From Leisingera aquimarina DSM 24565 (GTDB lineage: Bacteria > Pseudomonadota > Alphaproteobacteria > Rhodobacterales > Rhodobacteraceae), in the NCBI RefSeq assembly GCF_000473165.1, contig NZ_KI421504.1, positions 1,625,437-1,689,436 of the forward strand: a DNA stretch of 64,000 nt, in the 5' to 3' direction. The position numbers and the translations under genes were made by a program. Under the pieces are notes generated by a model. It saw nothing but the letters and a program-made list of their open reading frames with translations. It did not search any database and was not told where the DNA came from. Positions 57,490 through 64,000 of this stretch are shown in pieces; within the stretch, counting starts at the first letter, position 1; each line of letters starts with the position of its first letter.

Positions 57490-58587
57490 TTAGGTGTTGA
57501 ACAGGAAGTGCAGCACGTCGCCGTCTTTCACGACATAGCTTTTGCCTTCGGCGCGCATCTTGCCGGCTTCTTTGGCGCCTTGCTCGCCATTGCAGGCGAT
57601 GAATTCATCATAGGCGATGGTCTCGGCGCGGATGAAACCCTTCTCAAAGTCACCGTGGATCACGCCGGCCGCCTGCGGCGCTGCGGTGCCGGTGCGGATG
57701 GTCCAGGCGCGGGCTTCTTTCGGGCCGACGGTGAAATATGTCTCCAGGTGCAGCAGTTCATAGCCGGCACGGATCAGCCGGTCCAAACCGGCTTCCTCCA
57801 GCCCCATTTCCTCGAGGAACATCTGGGCTTCGTCCGCTTCCAGCTGGCTGATCTCTTCCTCGATTTGGGCCGAGATGATCACATGGGAATTGCCCTGGGC
57901 CGCGGCCATTTCCGCAACCTTGGCGGAATGCGCATTGCCTTCAACCGATTCCGATTCGCCGACGTTGCAGACGTACAGCACCGGCTTTGTGGTCAGAAGC
58001 TGCAGCACCTTCCAGGCCTTGGCATCTTCGGCGTCCACCTCGACCAGGCGGGCAGGCTTGCCGTCTTCCAGCATCGCCTGGGCAGCTGCCAGCAGGCGGT
58101 CCTGCTGCTGGGCTTCTTTGTCGTTGCCCTTCAGCTTGCGCACCAGGTTGGCGCGGCGCTTTTCGATGCTTTCAAGGTCTGACAGCATCAGCTCGGTCTC
58201 GATCACCTCGGCATCGGCCACCGGATCAACGCGGCCATCCACATGGGTCACGTCGCCATCTTCAAAGCAGCGCAGCACGTGGGCGATGGCGTCGGTTTCG
58301 CGGATGTTGGCCAGGAACTGGTTGCCCAGGCCCTCGCCCTGCGACGCGCCTTTGACCAGGCCCGCGATGTCGACAAATGTCATCCGGGTCGGGATGATCT
58401 GCTTGGAGCCGGCAATCGCCGCCAGTTTGTCCAGCCGCGCGTCCGGTACGCCCACTTCCCCCACATTGGGTTCGATGGTGCAGAACGGAAAATTGGCCGC
58501 CTGCGCCGAGGCGGTTTTGGTCAGCGCGTTGAACAGCGTCGATTTACCCACGTTGGGCAGGCCGACGATTCCCATTTTAAAGCCCAT
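57490..58587 (-). CDS. ychF: Redox-regulated ATPase YchF (Obg-family)
   Basis: 365 residues from ATG 58587, which gives the canonical start MGFKMGIVGLPNVGKSTLFN; the open frame runs upstream. It has P-loop GLPNVGKST, switch TFVDIAGLVKGASQGEGLGN, and the C-terminal TGS domain (HGDFEKGFIRAETIAYDEFI, VKDGDVLHFLFN). It binds ATP rather than GTP and is linked to ribosomes and oxidative stress. The length is normal. Confidence 0.95.
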   Translation of the reverse strand: MGFKMGIVGLPNVGKSTLFNALTKTASAQAANFPFCTIEPNVGEVGVPDARLDKLAAIAGSKQIIPTRMTFVDIAGLVKGASQGEGLGNQFLANIRETDAIAHVLRCFEDGDVTHVDGRVDPVADAEVIETELMLSDLESIEKRRANLVRKLKGNDKEAQQQDRLLAAAQAMLEDGKPARLVEVDAEDAKAWKVLQLLTTKPVLYVCNVGESESVEGNAHSAKVAEMAAAQGNSHVIISAQIEEEISQLEADEAQMFLEEMGLEEAGLDRLIRAGYELLHLETYFTVGPKEARAWTIRTGTAAPQAAGVIHGDFEKGFIRAETIAYDEFIACNGEQGAKEAGKMRAEGKSYVVKDGDVLHFLFNT

Positions 58588-58793
58588 GCCGGCCTCCTGA
58601 TACCACTTGGGAGCTGCTTCTAGGCAGCATTGGGCCTGCACGCAAGGCAAGGATGGCTGGCATATGTGCCACAATCGCTCTCTGTGCGGGGCCGCACAGT
58701 AAGCCCTCATATTGCTTTTTCGTGATGCGGCTTGGAAAAGCAGGGCAGATAAATATCTTAGTGCCAAACAATTAATACCGTGAGGGGCTTGAA

Positions 58794-59291
58794 ATGAAGA
58801 AGACAGCTTTGCTGGCGGCGGCACTTAGTGCGGCTATGACCATGCCTGCTGCGGCGCAGGAAGTGACGCTAGGTCTGGGATACTCCGACTACCACCGGGA
58901 AACCGCCGAAGACGGCGCTGTGTTTGCGCTGGATTACCTGCACACGCCGTTTCACGAGCGCGGGCGCCTGTCGGCCCGGTTCGGCGCCGGGCTGGAAGTG
59001 CAGGAGACCGGTGATATCTTTGCCGGTGTCGGCATCAGCGGAACGATCGACCTGAACAACAACTGGTTCATTGAGACCAGCGTGATGCCCGGTGCCTACC
59101 ACGACAGCGAGCCGGGCAATGATCTGGGGTCTGCATTCGAGATCCGCAGCCTGCTGGCGGTGGGTAAGCGGTTCCAGAACGGCAAGGCGGTGTCGCTGGC
59201 GTTCAGCCACAAATCCAACGCTTCCACCGCGGACGAGAACCCGGGCGTGAACTCACTGACGCTGCGCTGGCATATTCCGCTGAGCCGCTGA
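58794..59291 (+). CDS. Acyloxyacyl hydrolase (PagL-like lipid A deacylase)
   Basis: 165 residues with a signal peptide (KKTALLAAALSAAMTMPAAA). It has the alternating pattern of an outer-membrane beta-barrel and the PagL-type active region near the C-terminus, LAFSHKSNASTADENPGVNS, with the His and Ser of the catalytic set, ending in strand LTLRWHIPLSR. It would remove an acyl chain from lipid A. Identification is by motif and is fairly sure at family level. Confidence 0.8.
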   Translation: MKKTALLAAALSAAMTMPAAAQEVTLGLGYSDYHRETAEDGAVFALDYLHTPFHERGRLSARFGAGLEVQETGDIFAGVGISGTIDLNNNWFIETSVMPGAYHDSEPGNDLGSAFEIRSLLAVGKRFQNGKAVSLAFSHKSNASTADENPGVNSLTLRWHIPLSR

Positions 59292-59384
59292 GGGACGCAT
59301 TCACCGGGCTGCGGCGCGGCCCGGGATTGATTTCCCGCGCAACATTCGGCAAACCGGGGCGGACAGATTTCAAAAGGCCCGCCC

Positions 59385-60176
59385 ATGACCCGCATTGACG
59401 CCAAATTCGCCGAACTGAACGCCGCCGGCAAGAAAGCCTTTGTCACCTATGTGATGGCGGGCGACCCCGACTATGAGACTTCTCTGGAAGTAGTGAAGGG
59501 ACTGCCTGGCGCCGGCGTGGACATCATCGAGCTGGGCCTGCCCTTCACCGATCCGATGGCGGACGGCCCGACTATTCAGCTGGCCGGGCAGCGGGCGCTG
59601 GACGGCGGCATGACGCTGGAACGGACGCTGCAGCTGGCCGCCGATTTCCGCAAGGGCGACGACACCACACCGATCGTGCTGATGGGCTATTACAACCCGA
59701 TCTACAACCGCGGCGTGGGCACCTTCCTGGCGGACGCCAAGGCGGCCGGCATCGACGGGCTGATCGTGGTGGACCTGCCGCCGGAGGAAGATGACGAGCT
59801 GTGCATTCCGGCGCAGAAGGCGGGGCTGAACTTCGTCCGCCTGGCGACCCCCACCACCGACGATGCGCGCCTGCCCAAGGTGCTGCAGAACACCTCCGGC
59901 TTTGTCTACTACGTGTCTATCACTGGCATCACCGGCGCCGCTGAGGCCGAGGCCACCGACGTTGGACCCGAGGTGGCCCGCATCAAGGCGGCCACAGATT
60001 TGCCCATCATCGTGGGCTTTGGCATCAACACGCCCGAGAAGGCGCAGAACATCGCCTCGATTTCGGACGGTGCCGTGGTGGGCAGTGCCATTGTCAGCCA
60101 GATCGGCGCGGGCAAGTCCCCGGTCGAGGTGCTGGCATTTGTAAAGTCCCTGGCAGACGGCGCGCACAAGGGCTGA
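59385..60176 (+). CDS. trpA: Tryptophan synthase alpha subunit
   Basis: 263 residues. It cleaves indole-3-glycerol phosphate to indole. The catalytic Glu is in [20 protein letters not shown], with the Asp in [15 protein letters not shown] and the phosphate loop near [17 protein letters not shown] and VVGSAIV. It is separated from trpB by four unrelated genes and has its own terminator. Confidence 0.96.
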   Translation: MTRIDAKFAELNAAGKKAFVTYVMAGDPDYETSLEVVKGLPGAGVDIIELGLPFTDPMADGPTIQLAGQRALDGGMTLERTLQLAADFRKGDDTTPIVLMGYYNPIYNRGVGTFLADAKAAGIDGLIVVDLPPEEDDELCIPAQKAGLNFVRLATPTTDDARLPKVLQNTSGFVYYVSITGITGAAEAEATDVGPEVARIKAATDLPIIVGFGINTPEKAQNIASISDGAVVGSAIVSQIGAGKSPVEVLAFVKSLADGAHKG

Positions 60177-60198
60177 TGCTCTGACATAGCCTGATCTG

Positions 60199-60228
60199 AA
60201 AAGCCGCGCCTTCGGGGGCGGCTTTTTG
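60199..60228 (+). terminator. Terminator after trpA
   Basis: AAAAGCCGC and GCGGCTTTTT round a short loop with TTCG. Confidence 0.88.
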
Positions 60229-60274
60229 CGTTTTCGGGGTGCGGCAATCGGAGCGTTGCCTTCGCTGGAATGAA

Positions 60275-60295
60275 TTGGTAAATAAATTTTACCAA
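60275..60295. promoter_or_regulatory. TTGGTAAA-N5-TTTACCAA operator upstream of lldD
   Basis: Perfect 8-bp inverted repeat with a 5-bp spacer, just before the L-lactate dehydrogenase gene. It fits the TGGT-N-ACCA pattern bound by GntR regulators of the PdhR/LldR type. The regulator gene is not in the window. Confidence 0.7.
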
Positions 60296-60316
60296 ATGAA
60301 AGCGAGGGAGAGGCCG

Positions 60317-61483
60317 GTGCCGGTGATTACCAATATCAACGACCTGAAGCGCATCTACGAACGCCGTGTGCCGCGGATGTTCTTTGACTATGCCGAAAGC
60401 GGCAGCTGGACTGAGCAGACCTTCCGCGAGAACACTTCGGATTTTGAGCAGATACGCCTGCGCCAGCGGGTGGCGGTGGACATGACCAGGCGCACCACCG
60501 CGAGCCAGATGATCGGGCAGAACGTGGTGATGCCGGTGGCGTTGGCGCCGGTCGGGCTGACGGGGATGCAGCACGCGGACGGCGAGATAAAGGCGGCACG
60601 GGCAGCCGAAGAGTTCGGCGTGCCCTTCACCCTGTCGACCATGTCGATCAACTCGATCGAGGAAGTGGCCGAGGCGACCAGCAAACCGTTCTGGTTCCAG
60701 CTTTATACCATGAAAGACGAGGACTATATCCGCCGTTTGATACAGCGGGCCAAAGATGCGAAATGCTCAGCCCTGGTGATCACGCTGGACCTTCAGATCC
60801 TGGGACAGCGCCACAAGGACCTCAAGAACGGGCTGTCCGCGCCACCGAAGCTTACCCCGGCCACCATCGCCAACCTGATGACAAAATGGACCTGGGGCCT
60901 GCAGATGCTGGGCGCCAAGCGGCGCAACTTTGGCAATATCGTCGGCCATGTGCAGGGGGTTTCCGATACCTCGCAGCTGGGTGCCTGGACGGCGGAGCAG
61001 TTCGACCCGTCGCTCGATTGGGGCAAGATCGAAAAGCTGATGGAACTGTGGGGCGGCAAGGTGATCCTGAAAGGGGTTCTGGACGCTGAAGATGCGAAGA
61101 TGGCCGCCAAGCTGGGCGCCGATGCCATTGTGGTGTCGAACCACGGCGGGCGGCAGCTGGACGGTGCGCTGAGTTCGATCCGGATGCTGCCGCAGATCAT
61201 GGATGCCGTAGGCAATGACGTCGAGGTGCATCTGGACAGCGGCATCCGCTCCGGCCAGGACGTGCTGAAGGCACTGGCGCTGGGGGCCAAGGGCACCATG
61301 ATCGGCCGTGCCTTTGTCTATGGGCTGGGCGCAAGGGGCCAAAAGGGCGTCACCGAGGCGCTGGAGGTGATTCGCAAGGAGCTGGACACCACCATGGCGT
61401 TGTGCGGCGAACGTTCGGTCGAGGGCTTGGGGCGTCATAATCTGCTGGTGCCGCAGGATTTTGGCGGGCGCTGGCAGGAATAA
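60317..61483 (+). CDS. lldD: L-lactate dehydrogenase (FMN-dependent, quinone/cytochrome-linked)
   Basis: 388 residues. The alpha-hydroxy-acid oxidase fold is complete: ERRVPRMFFDYAESGSWTEQ, MPVALAPVGLTGMQHADGEI, ALVITLDLQILGQRHKDLKN, the catalytic His in IVVSNHGGRQLDGALSS, and FMN-binding HLDSGIRSGQDVLKALALGA and GRAFVYGLGARG. I favour GTG 60317 (GAGGGAGAGG upstream; MPVITNINDLKRIY is the usual start) over ATG 60296. It oxidises L-lactate to pyruvate. Confidence 0.88.
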   Translation: MPVITNINDLKRIYERRVPRMFFDYAESGSWTEQTFRENTSDFEQIRLRQRVAVDMTRRTTASQMIGQNVVMPVALAPVGLTGMQHADGEIKAARAAEEFGVPFTLSTMSINSIEEVAEATSKPFWFQLYTMKDEDYIRRLIQRAKDAKCSALVITLDLQILGQRHKDLKNGLSAPPKLTPATIANLMTKWTWGLQMLGAKRRNFGNIVGHVQGVSDTSQLGAWTAEQFDPSLDWGKIEKLMELWGGKVILKGVLDAEDAKMAAKLGADAIVVSNHGGRQLDGALSSIRMLPQIMDAVGNDVEVHLDSGIRSGQDVLKALALGAKGTMIGRAFVYGLGARGQKGVTEALEVIRKELDTTMALCGERSVEGLGRHNLLVPQDFGGRWQE

Positions 61484-61609
61484 CGCGGCCCCGGAACCGG
61501 GCAGGGGGCTTTGCCTCTTCCCAAATTGCCGCAAGCGGTCTATAGGCACGGCTTCACGCGGGGTGACAGCCTTGGAGGCACTCCGCCCTAGATACATTGG
61601 AGAATAGAC

Positions 61610-62248
61610 ATGGCAAAAGAGATTCCTGATCTCGTCGCCGAAGTACGTGCGGGGACGGGCAAGGGCGCCGCTCGCGCTGCGCGCCGCGCAGGCATGGTAC
61701 CGGGCGTTGTTTACGGTGGTGATGTGGATCCCGTTGCGATCCAGATCCCGTTCAACGTTCTGCTGAAAAAGCTGAAAGCCGGCCAGTTCAAGTCCACTCT
61801 GTGGAACCTGAAGGTTGAAGGCCAGGACGACGTGCGCGTGATCTGCCGCGACGTTCAGCGTGATGTGGTGAAGGACCTGCCGACCCATCTCGACCTGATG
61901 CGTCTGCGCCGCACCTCGAAAGTCAACCTGTACATCCCGGTTGAGTTCATCAACGAGGACGAAGCACCCGGCGTCAAAAAAGGCGGTATGCTGAACGTGA
62001 CCCGCCCCGAGGTTGAGCTGGTTGTGACCGCCGGTGATATCCCCGAGAAGCTGGTTGTCGATCTGGCAGGCCTGAACATCGGCGACGTTGTCACCATCTC
62101 GTCGATCGACCTGCCGGCCGGCGCCAAGCCGACCATCGACCGCGACTTTGTGATCGCCAACATCGCATCCCCGGGCGGCCTGACCGCGTCGGATGACGAA
62201 GACGGCGAAGGCGAAGAAGGCGAAGCGCTGGAAGCTGCAGAAGAATAA
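61610..62248 (+). CDS. rplY: Ribosomal protein bL25/general stress protein Ctc
   Basis: 212 residues, the long Ctc form. The N-terminal L25 domain ([20 protein letters not shown]-like, read [20 protein letters not shown]) binds 5S rRNA; the C-terminal beta domain follows, with an acidic tail ([18 protein letters not shown]). Usually pth comes next; here a flavin dehydrogenase gene lies between. Confidence 0.94.
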   Translation: MAKEIPDLVAEVRAGTGKGAARAARRAGMVPGVVYGGDVDPVAIQIPFNVLLKKLKAGQFKSTLWNLKVEGQDDVRVICRDVQRDVVKDLPTHLDLMRLRRTSKVNLYIPVEFINEDEAPGVKKGGMLNVTRPEVELVVTAGDIPEKLVVDLAGLNIGDVVTISSIDLPAGAKPTIDRDFVIANIASPGGLTASDDEDGEGEEGEALEAAEE

Positions 62249-62274
62249 GATCTGTTCCCAAGCGGAACGGCTGG

Positions 62275-62295
62275 CGGGCTCCCATCGGGGGCCCG
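62275..62295 (+). terminator. Terminator after rplY
   Basis: CGGGC and GCCCG with CCC/GGG pairing inside, followed by TTTTCTTTTG. Confidence 0.8.
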
Positions 62296-62386
62296 TTTTC
62301 TTTTGTACGGTGCGCTTGGCAGCAAGTGATTGACTTTTCCCTGCACCGCTGCCCCTTTTCCGACCGAGGACAGGGGAGAGACGGGT

Positions 62387-63628
62387 ATGGCGGATTTTGA
62401 CATTGCCGTTGCGGGCGCTGGCGCGGTGGGGATGAGCTGCGCGCTGTGGGCGCAGATGCGCGGGCATAAGGTGCTGCTGTTGGACCCGGAACCGCCGGGA
62501 TCCGGCACCAGTTACGGAAATGCCTGCACCCTGGCGACCTATGCCTGCCTGCCGGTGAATGATCCGTCGGTGCTGACCTCTTTGCCCAGCCTGATGTTCT
62601 CCAAGGACAGCCCGTTGTCGCTTTCTTATGCCCATGCCCTGCGCAATCCGCGCTGGATGCTGTCCTTTCTGGCAAATTGCCGCGCCGCGCCCTCACGCCG
62701 GATTGCGGGCCATCTGGCGAATCTGCTGTCCCATGCCGATGCGGGGATCAACCCGCTGATCGAGGCCGCGGGCGCCCAGGATCTGGTGGTCGAGCGCGGC
62801 CAGCTTTCGGTCTGGTCAACTGTGAAGGCGGCCGAGGCGGCGACGGCAGGGCTTGAGCGCCGACGGGTGCTGGGCGTGCCCTGGCGCGAGGTCGGCCCGG
62901 ATGAGGCGCAGGAGATGGAGCCGGGCCTGCAGTTGCCGGTCAAACGCGCTGTGCATTTTCATGCGGCGCGCAGCCTGCGCGACCCTCTGGAACTGATCAC
63001 CCGGATGCACCGGGCTTTTTCCAGGCTGGGCGGGACAACACTGACTTCGGCGGTTGAAGCGGTGAAGGCTTCAGGCTCGGGCGTGGAATTACAGGCGGAG
63101 GGCCAGAGAGTCACTGCGGGCCATGCGGTGATTGCCAGCGGCGCATTCTCGAAACGGATCAAGGGGGCAGGGGCGGACAAGCTGCCGCTGGGCACCGAGC
63201 GCGGCTATCATGTGATGTATCAAAGTGAGGCGCACCGGGTGACCCGACCCGTCGGCTGGGGTGAGGCCGGGTTTTATGCGGTGCCGCATGCACAGGGGCT
63301 GCGGCTGACCGGCACGGTGGAGATCGCCGCGCTGGCTGCGCCTATGAACACGCGCAGGCTGGACTACATCGCCCGCAAGGGGACAGAGATGCTGGGGGAG
63401 CTGCCCGCGCCCAGCAGCGAATGGTTGGGCTACCGCCCCACGATGCCCGACTCGCTGCCGGTCATCGGGCGCGGCCCGCAGTCGGAGCGGGTGCTTTACG
63501 CTTTTGGCCACCAGCACATCGGGCTGACCCTGGGCGGCATCACCGGGCGGCTGATCGCGGATCTGGCGGAAGGCCGTCAGCCCAATATTGATCTGGCGCC
63601 ATATGCTGCGGGCCGGCGCTTTGCCTGA
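62387..63628 (+). CDS. D-amino-acid dehydrogenase-like FAD oxidoreductase (DadA-type)
   Basis: 413 residues from ATG 62387 (GGGGAGAG upstream). An N-terminal FAD-binding motif DIAVAGAGAVGMSCALWAQM, GTSYGNACTLATYACLPVND, then the substrate domain and the C-terminal FAD contact GYRPTMPDSLPVIGRGPQ and GHQHIGLTLGGITGRLIADL. It belongs to the DAO/DadA family, removing the amino group from a D-amino acid with electron transfer to the membrane. The specificity is not certain. It fits the other D-amino-acid genes of the window. Confidence 0.83.
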   Translation: MADFDIAVAGAGAVGMSCALWAQMRGHKVLLLDPEPPGSGTSYGNACTLATYACLPVNDPSVLTSLPSLMFSKDSPLSLSYAHALRNPRWMLSFLANCRAAPSRRIAGHLANLLSHADAGINPLIEAAGAQDLVVERGQLSVWSTVKAAEAATAGLERRRVLGVPWREVGPDEAQEMEPGLQLPVKRAVHFHAARSLRDPLELITRMHRAFSRLGGTTLTSAVEAVKASGSGVELQAEGQRVTAGHAVIASGAFSKRIKGAGADKLPLGTERGYHVMYQSEAHRVTRPVGWGEAGFYAVPHAQGLRLTGTVEIAALAAPMNTRRLDYIARKGTEMLGELPAPSSEWLGYRPTMPDSLPVIGRGPQSERVLYAFGHQHIGLTLGGITGRLIADLAEGRQPNIDLAPYAAGRRFA

Positions 63629-63704
63629 CGCGGGAGGCCACTGGATTCCGGGCGCCAGATAGGGCATCACTCGGGTCTACTGAAACGCAGATCGGGCAGA
63701 ACCC

Positions 63705-64000
63705 ATGAAACTCTTTGTCGGCCTTGGCAATCCCGGCCCGAAATACGAGCGCAACCGCCACAACATCGGCTTTATGGCGCTGGACCGCATTGCCCGCGAT
63801 CACGGATTCAGCCCCTGGAAGGCCAAGTTCCAGGCGATGATCTGCGAGGGCAATCTGGGCGGTGAAAAGGTGCTGCTGCTGAAGCCGCAGACCTTCATGA
63901 ATCTCTCCGGCCAATCGGTGGGCGAGGCGATGCGGTTTTACAAGCTGACGCCGGACGATGTGGTGGTGCTGCATGATGAGCTGGACCTGGCACCGGGCAA
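63705..64000 (+). CDS. pth: Peptidyl-tRNA hydrolase, 5' part (runs off the window)
   Basis: From ATG 63705 the frame reads [20 protein letters not shown] with the catalytic His, then [19 protein letters not shown] and [12 protein letters not shown], and is open to the window end. It releases peptidyl-tRNA that has fallen off ribosomes. About 98 of some 230 residues are visible. Confidence 0.95.
   Translation, partial: MKLFVGLGNPGPKYERNRHNIGFMALDRIARDHGFSPWKAKFQAMICEGNLGGEKVLLLKPQTFMNLSGQSVGEAMRFYKLTPDDVVVLHDELDLAPG

Overview
The window looks like a stretch of chromosome from a marine alphaproteobacterium of the Rhodobacteraceae (Roseobacter group, most like Leisingera/Phaeobacter). The grounds are GC-rich codon use, rpmI-rplT, trpB and trpA in a separated tryptophan locus, an L-malyl-CoA lyase (mcl1) typical of the family, the dgcN-dgcA D-glutamate cluster, and short terminator motifs of the GAGTATTT...AAAAGATGAAG kind. 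The genus is an inference from protein recall, not from a search.

Layout. 0-1.4 kb: remnants of an NAD-type formate dehydrogenase locus (3' end of fdhF/fdsA and a frameshifted fdhD), cut by an IS5 fragment. 1.5-6.8 kb: a DctD/DctB-like two-component pair and an OxlT-type MFS transporter. 7.1-14.2 kb: nested IS island (IS3 carrying an IS110; IS1182 carrying another IS110; a further IS110). 14.5-20.7 kb: a TctD/TctE two-component system with an extra periplasmic binding protein, divergent from a tctCBA tricarboxylate-type transporter. 20.9-23.4 kb: IS91-type element (recombinase plus Y2 transposase). 23.9-24.5 kb: truncated SIR2-domain gene. 24.8-36.9 kb: tRNA-Ala and a mixed housekeeping/regulatory block with a run of decayed genes (alcohol dehydrogenase, Lrp, YdhR-like protein, AraC regulator). 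37-41.5 kb: MFS, dgcN, dgcA and a D-amino-acid aminotransferase. 41.8-49.1 kb: CoA-transferase, DMT exporter, small conserved proteins, pyk, rpmI-rplT. 49.2-55.1 kb: second nested IS island lying between rplT and trpB. 55.2-64 kb: trpB, ychF, trpA, an L-lactate dehydrogenase, rplY, a D-amino-acid dehydrogenase and the start of pth.

The most unusual signal is a set of 18 short inserts (about 37-46 bp), each built round a near-perfect hairpin, that interrupt transposase reading frames. They are found in the IS3, IS5, IS91 and IS1182 family elements and in none of the five IS110 elements or the housekeeping genes. They share outer arms and fall into three sequence families, while the stem sequence changes on both sides so that pairing is kept. 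In the best-resolved cases removing the insert restores the transposase frame exactly at a codon boundary, and several sit at catalytic motifs. They look like a mobile or targeted hairpin cassette. The mechanism is unknown.

Metabolic themes: D-amino-acid use (dgcN-dgcA, D-amino-acid aminotransferase, a DadA-like dehydrogenase, an Asp/Glu racemase-like protein), organic-acid uptake and sensing (tctCBA/tctDE, OxlT-like carrier, L-lactate dehydrogenase), and loss of formate oxidation.
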